From SAR202 cluster bacterium bin22 (GTDB taxonomy: Bacteria > Chloroflexota > Dehalococcoidia > Lucifugimonadales > UBA3495): DNA of 64,000 nt. Both the position numbers and the translations under genes were made by a program. The DNA is taken from the NCBI GenBank assembly GCA_002238505.1, contig MPMM01000001.1, forward strand, positions 496,001 through 560,000, in the 5' to 3' direction. This document shows, piece after piece, positions 1 to 7,815 of the stretch. Numbering within the stretch: the stretch's first letter is position 1; each line of letters opens with the position of its first letter. The notes beneath the pieces are model-generated. The model was not told where the DNA came from, made no database searches, and saw nothing but the letters and a program-made list of their open reading frames with translations.

Positions 1-783
1 CCGCATCATGTCTTCGGGCAACTGGGAGAAGGGGCCGTTGGGATCAATCTGCGTGCGGTGGCAATTAAGGGAAGCTATCTTGGTGTCAACGTAGTGGCCG
101 ATGTCCAGCACAGTTGTTACTTCCTCGTCGGGCGTTCCGACCAGATCGATGTCCTGGCTGGCGAAGGGCGGCGTTATCTCCATTTCTAACATGGTACGCC
201 ACATGCGCTGGAAATTGCTGCGGGGGAAGCAAACGTAGTAGAGGTACTCGGGTGGCCATACGGTATCGGCCTGGCCTTGTTGCTTGCCTGCATCTTCGCT
301 GCTTCCTACCAATTTAAAGGCCTCGGTGGTGTGACGGCACATGGCTCGATGGTCGGGATGACCGTAACCGCCTGAAGGGTCGTGGGTGATGACCACCTGC
401 GGGCGGATTTCCTTCATGATGTCCACCAGCGCCTGAATTACTGCCCTGGAATCCGCCTGGTGGAGACAATTGGGATTTTCGTTGTCATCGGTGCCGGCCA
501 TGCCCGAGTCGCGGTAATTAAGGAACCGGACGTCGCTGACGCCGGTAACGTCCATGGCATTGCGCAATTCCTGCTGGCGTACCTGGGCAAGGGTCTCCTG
601 GGTTGCCAGGGACGGGTCGCTGATTTCGCCCACGTCTCCATTGGTTCCGCAAACCAGGGTAACTGCAGCGCCCCGGGCGACCAACATGGCCAACGTGCCG
701 CCAGAGCCAAATCCCTCATCGTCAGGGTGAGCAAATGCGGCGAGAAGCCGCAGGCCAGTTAAGTCCTGGTCAAGCGAAGGCAT
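1..783 (-). CDS. PIG-L/LmbE-family deacetylase (3' end cut by window edge)
   Basis: The reading frame is open from ATG at 783 to the left edge (261 codons, no stop), so the C-terminus is missing. Residues 18-23 read AHPDDE and 141-145 read GHPDH, the two zinc-binding signatures of the PIG-L/LmbE family; THDP at 133-136 lies between them. Known members remove N-acetyl groups from GlcNAc-type conjugates (MshB, BshB, LmbE-like). The substrate here is unknown. It lies 41 bp downstream of the hydantoinase A gene on the same strand and is probably co-transcribed. Family assignment is firm; the exact role is not. Confidence 0.88.
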   Translation of the reverse strand, partial: MPSLDQDLTGLRLLAAFAHPDDEGFGSGGTLAMLVARGAAVTLVCGTNGDVGEISDPSLATQETLAQVRQQELRNAMDVTGVSDVRFLNYRDSGMAGTDDNENPNCLHQADSRAVIQALVDIMKEIRPQVVITHDPSGGYGHPDHRAMCRHTTEAFKLVGSSEDAGKQQGQADTVWPPEYLYYVCFPRSNFQRMWRTMLEMEITPPFASQDIDLVGTPDEEVTTVLDIGHYVDTKIASLNCHRTQIDPNGPFSQLPEDMMR

Positions 784-824
784 GGAATTATTCTCCAGAG
801 GTTAGAGATTGGTAGAAGGTGTGG

Positions 825-2828
825 TTATTGCTGTGGTTCAAGGATCAGGTTTCCGAATGAATCCACCGTGCCGTTCCAGCCGGGAGGCACCACGATAGTT
901 GTGTCCAGTTGCAACAGAAGAGCCGGACCGCTAATCCGGTTTCCCGGCTGCAGCAGGTCACGGTCGTAAAGGGTAGTGGGGAGCGCCCCCTGTTTGAACA
1001 CCACCGGTTCCTCGCCAATGCGGGCCTGGGCGGCATCGTCATGGCCTACTTCCCTTACCTGGATTGATGGCTTTTCCACCGCCAGTTCCAGTTTAAGGCG
1101 CAGGTTGACGATTTCCACGGCCTCGTTTCGGTTGGCATACCCGAAGCGTTGCAGATGGGCCCGGTAAAAGCTGTTGGAAATGGCACGCTGCAGGTCGGTG
1201 CGCCGGGTGGCGGAAGGATAGTCGATGGTCAATTCGAAAGACTGACCGACGTACCGCGCGTCCACGTAACGTCGGGATGTCATCTGGTCTCCCGGCAGGC
1301 CCTCAGACCGCAATTCGGACCGAGCCTGGTTTTCCATGCCGTGGAATTCTTCGTCCAGTCGAACCTGGTTGACGTCCTCTCCCCGCAACATGACGGTCCT
1401 GGAGTAGTCCTTTACGATGTCGGCAATGGCGACTCCCAGGGCTGAGAGAATTCCCGGGTGGGTAGGAATCAGCACCCTGGGAATTCCCAACTCCTGGGCA
1501 AGTTCGCAGCTGTGCATGGGGCCGGCGCCGCCGAAGGGGACCAGGGTAAAGAGGCGCGGGTCATAACCCCTTTCCAGGGAAATGGTCCGGATGGCCCGTT
1601 CCATGTTGGCATTTACCACGCGAATAATGCCCATGGCGGTTTCTTCCGTCGTGGCGCCCACTTCCAGCGCCAGTTCTTCAATCAGCCGCACTGAGCGCTC
1701 ACGGTCCAGGGTCAACCTGCCTCCCAGAAACTGGGCGGGACGCAGCCGACCCAGGGCCAGGTTAGCGTCTGTCACGGTGATTCGGTAGCCCCGTCCGTAG
1801 CAAGCTGGTCCTGGGTCGGCGCCGGCCGACTCGGGTCCCACCACCAGGGCGCCTCCGGTGTCAACGCGTGCAATGGAACCACCGCCAGCCCCCACGGTAT
1901 GGATTTCGATCATGGGCACGCTGATGGGGTAACCTCCGAGAGTGGCGGAAGTGGTTTCCTTGATTCTGCCGGGGCAAAGGGAAACGTCGGTGGAGGTGCC
2001 ACCCATATCGAGGGTAATAATGTCGGGGTGACCTGCCTGCTGGCCAGTATAGAAAGCCCCAACCACGCCCCCGGCGGGACCGCTAAGGATGGTACGAACG
2101 GGTTGCTCCGCAGCCATTCGGGCCGTAATGCTCCCCCCGGAGGACTGCATAATGCGCAGGCCGCTGCCCAGGGACTGCTCCAGTTCGCCCAAGTACCGGG
2201 CCATCACCGGACCCACGTAGGAGTTGACAACCACGGTGCTGGTGCGTTCGTATTCGCGAAACTCGGGAATTACTTGGGAGGAGATGGAAATGAAGGGAGG
2301 GCTGGGGAGTTGCCGCAAGGCCGCAAGGAGTTTCTCTTCGTGCAGTGAATTCAGGAAGGAAAAAAGGAAAGATACGGCGACCCCGTCCACACCGGCTTCC
2401 TGGATCAACGTCAAGAGGGTTGCAATGGCGTCATCCTGGAGGTCTTCCAGAATTTCCCCGGAATAGTCCACTCGCTCGGGCAGACCGAACCGCAATTCCC
2501 ATGGCGCCAGGGCAGGGGCGCGGTCCAGGTTAAGGTCGTAGAGGTCTGAGCGGCTCTGGCGTCCGATTTCCAGCACGTCCTCAAAGCCCAGGGTAGTCAC
2601 CAGGGCTGTTCTGCCGCCCTTGCCTTCCAGGAGAGCATTGGTAGCAACGGTGGAGCCGTGAACGTAGTCAGCCGGACCCACATCGATTTCAGCGATGCCC
2701 TGGCGTACGCCCTGGGAGGGATCGGCAGGGGTGGATGGGAGCTTGTGTACGGAAAGGACGCCATCCTTGAGGATGGCTATGTCGGTGAAGGTACCGCCGA
2801 CATCGATGCCAACTATGGTCTGAGTCAT
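825..2828 (-). CDS. hyuA: Hydantoinase/oxoprolinase subunit A (HyuA-like)
   Basis: The protein has 667 aa, normal for HyuA-type subunits. Residues 7-16 read GIDVGGTFTD, the N-terminal ATP-binding signature of the actin-fold hydantoinase/oxoprolinase family; a second phosphate loop, DMGGTSTD, and the segment GAGGGS follow in the middle. The family does ATP-dependent opening of hydantoins or 5-oxoproline, or carboxylation of ketones, usually together with a HyuB subunit. No HyuB is present here: the next gene downstream is the PIG-L deacetylase. No strong ribosome-binding site precedes the ATG. The substrate cannot be told from sequence. Confidence 0.88.
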   Translation of the reverse strand: MTQTIVGIDVGGTFTDIAILKDGVLSVHKLPSTPADPSQGVRQGIAEIDVGPADYVHGSTVATNALLEGKGGRTALVTTLGFEDVLEIGRQSRSDLYDLNLDRAPALAPWELRFGLPERVDYSGEILEDLQDDAIATLLTLIQEAGVDGVAVSFLFSFLNSLHEEKLLAALRQLPSPPFISISSQVIPEFREYERTSTVVVNSYVGPVMARYLGELEQSLGSGLRIMQSSGGSITARMAAEQPVRTILSGPAGGVVGAFYTGQQAGHPDIITLDMGGTSTDVSLCPGRIKETTSATLGGYPISVPMIEIHTVGAGGGSIARVDTGGALVVGPESAGADPGPACYGRGYRITVTDANLALGRLRPAQFLGGRLTLDRERSVRLIEELALEVGATTEETAMGIIRVVNANMERAIRTISLERGYDPRLFTLVPFGGAGPMHSCELAQELGIPRVLIPTHPGILSALGVAIADIVKDYSRTVMLRGEDVNQVRLDEEFHGMENQARSELRSEGLPGDQMTSRRYVDARYVGQSFELTIDYPSATRRTDLQRAISNSFYRAHLQRFGYANRNEAVEIVNLRLKLELAVEKPSIQVREVGHDDAAQARIGEEPVVFKQGALPTTLYDRDLLQPGNRISGPALLLQLDTTIVVPPGWNGTVDSFGNLILEPQQ

Positions 2829-2959
2829 CAGCTTAGCAGGAGGGAGGTGTCAGAATTCATTGGGCAGGCAAGGCATTTCTGATCCATTAGAAAGAATTGC
2901 GCTACGGAGGGGCATGGCCTCAGCAGTGACATGAGCGATGTGAAGCCGGTCGAGAAAGC

Positions 2960-3670
2960 CTAGTCTTCAAGGGCAATTCTCAAGCGCTTGTTGATCTTTC
3001 CCTTGCTCTCGTGACCTACAACTTTAATGGCGCCCACCTCGAAAGTGTTGGCCACATGGGTGCCGCCGTCGGCCTGAAGGTCCAGTCCGTTTATATCAAT
3101 TGTACGAACTTCTTGAATGTTTGCGGGGAGCAGGTTGATTTTGGTGCGAATCAGGTCCGGGGTTTCTTCTGCCTCGGCACGGCTGAGAACGTTGACGTGG
3201 ATGGGGCGGGCCGCCGCCACCTCGGCGTTAACCTTTGCTTCCACTTCGCTGGCGAACTCGGCGGTCATCTGTTCCAGCTCAAAGTCCATGCGCGCCTCGC
3301 CAGGTCGCATGTCTCCTCCGGTGACCTTGGCGCCGTAATCTCTCCAGACAACGCCGCACAGTATGTGCAGAGCAGAGTGGGTTCGCATCAAGCGGTAGCG
3401 AGTTTCCCAGTCGATACTTCCCGTGACATGGGCACCCACTTCCGGAACCGGCCCGTCTATCTGGTGGACGATTTTACCCTCTACTCTCCCTACTTTCTTT
3501 ACGTTATAGGTCTGGGAGCCCGAGTCCAGGGACCCGGTGTCGCAGGGCTGGCCACCGCCACCGGTATAGAAAGCCGTGCGGTCCAGCACTACGCCGCCTT
3601 CGACAACTTCGACCACAGTTGCCGAGAATTCCTTGACATAAGCATCTGCCTGGGCCAGCAATTCGGTCAT
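2960..3670 (-). CDS. Alanyl-tRNA editing protein AlaX-like
   Basis: This 236-aa protein corresponds to the editing domain of alanyl-tRNA synthetase. Such free-standing AlaX proteins hydrolyse Ser-tRNA(Ala) or Gly-tRNA(Ala). The zinc site is visible as HxxxH (H98, H102) and as DGGTH with H205. In the synthetase the latter motif is CxxxH; here Asp201 sits where the cysteine is expected, a variant I recall from other AlaX proteins. The residues at 38-41 are the usual glycine-rich strand before QP. AGGA lies 8 nt before the ATG. It is transcribed from its own extended -10 promoter and is divergent from dnaN. Confidence 0.85.
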   Translation of the reverse strand: MTELLAQADAYVKEFSATVVEVVEGGVVLDRTAFYTGGGGQPCDTGSLDSGSQTYNVKKVGRVEGKIVHQIDGPVPEVGAHVTGSIDWETRYRLMRTHSALHILCGVVWRDYGAKVTGGDMRPGEARMDFELEQMTAEFASEVEAKVNAEVAAARPIHVNVLSRAEAEETPDLIRTKINLLPANIQEVRTIDINGLDLQADGGTHVANTFEVGAIKVVGHESKGKINKRLRIALED

Positions 3671-3709
3671 AGGTCAGTTCCTGTCGTATGGAGTCGGAAA
3701 CACCGAGGT

Positions 3710-3718
3710 ATTATAGCA
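3710..3718 (-). promoter_or_regulatory. Extended -10 promoter of alaX
   Basis: On the minus strand the sequence reads TGCTATAAT, a perfect TATAAT with the TGn extension. There is no convincing -35 at 16-18 bp, which is typical of extended -10 promoters. Transcription would start about 33 nt before the AlaX start codon. Confidence 0.55.
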
Positions 3719-3847
3719 GACCTCGAATGGGGCGCATCCGAGACGGGGCAGCGAGACAGGGTGAATGCCACTACGCCTATCGGGGACTTTTAGAAGGACT
3801 GTCTCATGACCAATTAGTCAATTTCCGGGGATGATGACAATTGTCTT

Positions 3848-3876
3848 TTGCATTGGCGCAGTTTATGGCATAAAAT
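3848..3876 (+). promoter_or_regulatory. Predicted sigma-70 promoter of dnaN
   Basis: TTGCAT (3848-3853) and TAAAAT (3871-3876) are separated by 17 bp in the AT-rich stretch between alaX and dnaN. The leader would be about 50 nt, followed by AGGTGA 7 nt before the dnaN ATG. Confidence 0.5.
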
Positions 3877-3898
3877 TCCTTGCATTCAAAATCAAAAT

Positions 3899-3918
3899 TT
3901 GCGCATTCCTTGCGCATT
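3899..3918 (+). repeat. Direct repeat TTGCGCATT x2 in dnaN leader
   Basis: TTGCGCATT occurs at 3899-3907 and 3910-3918, 11 bp apart or about one helical turn. The related TTGCATT occurs at 3880-3886 and TTGCATTGG at 3848. It lies just downstream of the predicted promoter, where a repressor could bind. It does not match a DnaA box. Confidence 0.4.
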
Positions 3919-3934
3919 TTCAGGTGACCCTTAA

Positions 3935-5074
3935 ATGAAACTCTCGTGCCTGCAAGAAAACCTCAGTCGTGGCCTGTCAATAGTAGGCAGGGCCGTGGCC
4001 AGCCGGGCGACACTGCCCATTACTCAAAATGTCCTGCTCGAAACTGACCGCTCGATGTTGAAACTGTCGGCGACCAATCTGGAAATTGCGATGACGACCT
4101 GGATTGGGGCCATGATCGAGGAAGAGGGCTCCATTACCCTGCCGGCACGTCTGCTCACTGAGTTCGTCAATTCCCTGCCCAGCGACCGAATTGACCTGGA
4201 ACTGGAAGCGGGTAGCGGTGTGATGCAGCTGGTATGCGGCCGGGCTGAGGCTCAGATTCACGGCGCCAGCGCCGACGACTTTCCCCCGATCCCCCAGGTG
4301 GAGGAAGGAGTTTCGGCCAGCATAGGCTCCCAGGACCTGAAAACCGCGATTTCCCGGGTAGTATTCGCCGCCGCCACCGAGGAGTCCCGCCCGGTTTTGA
4401 CCGGGGTGGAGGCCAAGCTGTCAGGAGACCGTTTCACCCTGGCGGCCGCGGACGGTTTCAGGCTGGCCGTGCAGCACGGAACCCTGGCCGCGCCAGTGGC
4501 AGAGGAAATCGGCGTAATAGTTCCCGCGAGAACTCTGAATGAACTGAGTCGCCTCCTGGGAGAACAGGACGACCCGGTAGAAATAATGATGGTACCGGCT
4601 CGCGGGCAGGTGTTATTCAAGGTGGCGGGCGTTGAAGTTGTCTCCCAGTTGCTGCAGGGAACCTTCCCCAACTATGACCAGTTGATTCCCCAGAATTACG
4701 ATACGCGCAGCGTTTTTGATCTGCAGAAGTTACTGCGCGCAACTCGCACTGCGGCAATCTTCGCCAGGGATGGCAGCAACATTATCCGGCTGCAGATGAC
4801 TCCGCCTGAGGAAGAAGGCGTTGCTGGGAAGGCGGTAGTATCCGCCCGTTCTGAAGAGGTGGGTCAGAACCAGGGAGAGGTGGACACAGAGGCCATCGAA
4901 GGCGGGGAATCCAGGATTGCTTTCAACAGCAAATATCTGCAGGACGTGCTGACGGTACTGGACCGGGGTCAGGTTGCCCTGGAAACAACCACATCTTCAA
5001 GTCCGGGAGTTTTCAAGCCAATAGGGTCAGAAGACTATGTCCATGTGGTAATGCCCATGTTTGTTCAGTGGTAA
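3935..5074 (+). CDS. dnaN: DNA polymerase III sliding clamp (beta subunit)
   Basis: The protein has 379 aa, the usual length of beta clamps, and begins MKLSCLQENL followed by IVGRAVASRATLPIT, the typical clamp N-terminus. It forms a dimeric ring that tethers the replicative polymerase and other DNA enzymes to DNA. All three clamp domains are present and the C-terminus ends in the characteristic hydrophobic stretch VHVVMPM. AGGTGA lies 7 nt before the ATG. Neither dnaA nor gyrB is next to it, so this is not a classical origin region. A 13-bp palindrome follows at 5121-5151. Confidence 0.96.
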   Translation: MKLSCLQENLSRGLSIVGRAVASRATLPITQNVLLETDRSMLKLSATNLEIAMTTWIGAMIEEEGSITLPARLLTEFVNSLPSDRIDLELEAGSGVMQLVCGRAEAQIHGASADDFPPIPQVEEGVSASIGSQDLKTAISRVVFAAATEESRPVLTGVEAKLSGDRFTLAAADGFRLAVQHGTLAAPVAEEIGVIVPARTLNELSRLLGEQDDPVEIMMVPARGQVLFKVAGVEVVSQLLQGTFPNYDQLIPQNYDTRSVFDLQKLLRATRTAAIFARDGSNIIRLQMTPPEEEGVAGKAVVSARSEEVGQNQGEVDTEAIEGGESRIAFNSKYLQDVLTVLDRGQVALETTTSSSPGVFKPIGSEDYVHVVMPMFVQW

Positions 5075-5120
5075 CAACTACTGTGTCCAGCAACGGATAA
5101 TGGTAGATAAGGTCAAAGCT

Positions 5121-5151
5121 GTAGGGGGCGAACCTAGCGTTCGCCCCCTAC
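5121..5151. terminator. Perfect 13-bp palindrome after dnaN
   Basis: GTAGGGGGCGAAC (5121-5133) pairs exactly with 5139-5151 across a 5-nt loop. No T-run follows on either strand. It lies between convergent dnaN and PrpD genes and may act as a bidirectional or Rho-assisted terminator. Confidence 0.5.
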
Positions 5152-5202
5152 TCTATGCAGCGTGTTCCATGCCACGTGCCTCCGCAGCCAGATGGACTGA
5201 CG

Positions 5203-6597
5203 TTAATGCATGAAGGTTGCTTGCCGCATTTCAGATGCTGAAACAGTCAGGTAGGGAATCAGTTCCCGTACATCCGGCAACTCTTCCAGGTTATTTACCA
5301 TTTCAATTACTGTACCGGTCCTGCGAGGGCCCAGCACCGGTTCAAGGAGCAGTTTCACCTTGGAATTTACGTCCTCGGTGGACATGGGATTCTCCTTGGT
5401 GCCATATGCGTGGGGAGTGAAATGCTCTACAGTCGAACCGTCCTTGAGGCTGGCGATTACCTTGCCGCTTCGGGGAGCGGAGGGGTCCATTAACTCCTCA
5501 TCCGGAATCAAGGAAACTCGCTCCTTTATCGACAGGGTTGCAGGGTCCGACATTCGCTCGTAATCGTGGGTGGACAGGAAAGTTACCGCTCCGTCCATCA
5601 GGGCAACAGCCACCATGTGCTGGCAGTTAACGTCGGGCATTGAACGATTGTTGACCACGCCTGCGCCGTCCCTGGGAAGCCTGACAGTAATGGTGTCCAC
5701 ATTGTCGGTGGTAAGACCGTGCTGCCTCTGCAGGGCGAAGAAGGCGTCCAGCGCTGCCTGAATGGGGTACCCTACTGAATAGGGTTTTATGGCCGTTTCG
5801 GTAATGAAGAACCTGGCGCCCAGGCCATTCACCATTTCGTCAGGGCGGGGGTCCAGGGACAATGCCTGCAGGACATTGTGCTCTCCCTCCAGGACGTCCC
5901 AGACACCGGTCAGCCCGGCTTCTGCCATTGTGGCGGCGGTGACCCCATTGCGGGCGCCCATTCCCGCGAAGTCAAAGGCTTTTTCCACGTGTTCGGCATC
6001 CCGTACCCAGCTCCAGACGCCGGAGACCTGCTGGGCGGCATAGGAGATGGCATAGCGCATGCCGGCCTCGTCCAGCCTGGCCATGGAGGCAGCGCTTCCC
6101 ACGCTGCCCATGGTAGAACTGGTGCCTTCGGCGCTGCGGTGCCCGCCTCTGACGGCGTCCGGGTCCAGGGCAAGCAGGAAGCGGCAGCAGAGGTCGTAGC
6201 CCAACGCCACTCCCCTTAGCAGTTCCTCCCCGGAACTGCCCGTCCTTTCGGCCATAGCCAGCGCTGCCGGTACCACGGAGCATCCGGGATGGGACTTGGT
6301 TACGGGTTCGAAGTCGTCCGTCTCATCGGCGTGGCCAAACATTCCGTTTGCGAGGGCTGCGTTTACCGCCGAAGTCTTTATGTCGGTGGCCAGCACCGAC
6401 GACTCCGGGGAGCCGCCCTGCAGCCGGATATAGTTGATGGCCATTTCGCCGGGCTTGAGGCGCGCACCTGAAATAACTGCGCCCAGGGTGTCCAGAATCC
6501 GGTGCTTTCCGGCCACAGCCACTTCGGGTGGTAGCGGTCGGTCCCTGGCTTCGGCCATATAGCGTGCGAGTTGCCCGGTTATGTCTACGTTTGTCAC
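5203..6597 (-). CDS. MmgE/PrpD family protein
   Basis: The protein has 464 aa, matching the MmgE/PrpD family, whose best known member is 2-methylcitrate dehydratase. The N-terminal all-alpha domain shows the family pattern HRILDTLGAVISG, then GHADETDDFE and HPGCSVVPAALA. The GTG start at 6597 is preceded by GGAGAG at 9 nt. No prpB or prpC lies nearby, so a 2-methylcitrate role is not supported by context. Many PrpD paralogues in marine heterotrophs are of unknown substrate. It is followed by the dnaN palindrome. Confidence 0.85.
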   Translation of the reverse strand: MTNVDITGQLARYMAEARDRPLPPEVAVAGKHRILDTLGAVISGARLKPGEMAINYIRLQGGSPESSVLATDIKTSAVNAALANGMFGHADETDDFEPVTKSHPGCSVVPAALAMAERTGSSGEELLRGVALGYDLCCRFLLALDPDAVRGGHRSAEGTSSTMGSVGSAASMARLDEAGMRYAISYAAQQVSGVWSWVRDAEHVEKAFDFAGMGARNGVTAATMAEAGLTGVWDVLEGEHNVLQALSLDPRPDEMVNGLGARFFITETAIKPYSVGYPIQAALDAFFALQRQHGLTTDNVDTITVRLPRDGAGVVNNRSMPDVNCQHMVAVALMDGAVTFLSTHDYERMSDPATLSIKERVSLIPDEELMDPSAPRSGKVIASLKDGSTVEHFTPHAYGTKENPMSTEDVNSKVKLLLEPVLGPRRTGTVIEMVNNLEELPDVRELIPYLTVSASEMRQATFMH

Positions 6598-6729
6598 TGG
6601 TTAAGTCTCTCCAGGAAGTTACTCACCGTATTTTTCGGTGGCTTATGCGTCGATTAGGAATTGAGCGGTTGATATCTGTAATGAGCAGTAGCGAGGAGTC
6701 ATAAAACAAGCGGGAAGATAACTGAAAGT

Positions 6730-6760
6730 CACCCCGGCAACCACTAAAGCTGCCGGGGTG
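6730..6760 (-). terminator. Hairpin downstream of small membrane protein gene
   Basis: CACCCCGGCA (6730-6739) and TGCCGGGGTG (6751-6760) form a 10-bp stem with an 11-nt loop. It lies 30 bp after the stop of the minus-strand gene at 6792. The tail on that strand is only moderately T-rich. Confidence 0.5.
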
Positions 6761-6791
6761 AAGCATGGAAAAAGCATTTACCTAAGTCGTT

Positions 6792-7241
6792 CTAATTGCG
6801 CGTGCGAACGTGAAAATAGAGACCCAACCCCGTGGAAACCACGATGGCCGCTACGGCGGCGCCGAAGTGCGTCATGTTTACCCGTGTGTCACGGGCGCCC
6901 ATGAAGGAAGCGTCAGTAAAAATTTCCCAGTAAAGGTTGCCAATAGCGCTACCCAATATTCCAGCCAGTATTATCGCGGCGGCAGTCGCCAATACCACGT
7001 ACCAGCGAAGATTCAGGTTAATCCATCCCATGTATGCGCCGAGGCCCGCGCCCAGTCCAATGCCCGCAATGTAGATGGACAGATGGACATTGGCAGCCCA
7101 TGGATATCCAACCATTGCATTAAAGGTAAGCCCAGCCCAGCCTCCCACGATGCCCAGCATCATGCCAACGAAGAACCCCGCTATGATTCTTGCTGCAGGC
7201 ACGACGTAGCCATAGATTCCGCCTTCCAATGCCAAATTCAT
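6792..7241 (-). CDS. Four-helix integral membrane protein of unknown function
   Basis: I do not recognise a family. The 149-aa protein has about four hydrophobic segments (roughly residues 13-35, 50-72, 79-103 and 124-143) rich in Gly and Ala, with short loops and a basic C-terminus. The ATG at 7241 is preferred because GAAGG lies 8 nt upstream; an in-frame GTG at 7250 would add three residues. It stands alone between hairpins and a long intergenic region, so context gives no hint of function. Confidence 0.7.
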   Translation of the reverse strand: MNLALEGGIYGYVVPAARIIAGFFVGMMLGIVGGWAGLTFNAMVGYPWAANVHLSIYIAGIGLGAGLGAYMGWINLNLRWYVVLATAAAIILAGILGSAIGNLYWEIFTDASFMGARDTRVNMTHFGAAVAAIVVSTGLGLYFHVRTRN

Positions 7242-7625
7242 TCTTTGCACCTTCGACCATTAAGAAAACTGATTCCCATTGTGATAGAAACCTTGGTTTT
7301 GTGCCTTGGCGTAGCCACGCCAGTGGCCTACATTCCCTTTTTGTCAACCTGCTTTAAGGGAGGATCTTCTTCCCAGCTTGAATCACTATGTATATGGTAC
7401 TAGGAAATCCAAGATTATCAATGTTTCAAGGTTCCGGAAGTCTCTCAGTCAGCGTTAACGAGTAACCTGGGAACCTGTAGCAGGCTGGAGACTTTCGAGG
7501 ATGGAGCAATAGCATTTACCATTCAAAACATGAAGCCTAACGTGCATATTATATAGCATAATTTTGCCAATAAGTAGTAATTGTTACGATATTCGCCACC
7601 AAAGGTGGGTGAAATTTGTAACGTA

Positions 7626-7654
7626 TTGACAAAAGAGAGGCAGGACTGTATAAG
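7626..7654 (+). promoter_or_regulatory. Strong sigma-70 promoter of first ABC importer operon
   Basis: TTGACA (7626-7631), a 17-bp spacer and TATAAG (7649-7654). The predicted transcript has a leader of about 150 nt before the ATG at 7816. The rest of the 7242-7815 gap holds no convincing gene; it is AT-rich near 7540-7620. Confidence 0.65.
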
Positions 7655-7815
7655 GTTCTCGGACAACTTCCCTGCCTGATTCAGGTTTGGGGATAGTTGC
7701 CATTTTTTGATTGCCCGGAAGGCTGGTAGTTCTTGTCCGTATTTTGTCCTCCGGAAGCCTAAATCTAAATCAGGCTCCCGCGAATCTGATCCCAAAATGC
7801 AGGAGGTTTTCCAGG

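Noticed and set aside
3935-5074. Replication origin next to dnaN
   Set aside because: No dnaA or gyrB, no cluster of DnaA boxes and no AT-rich unwinding element were seen.
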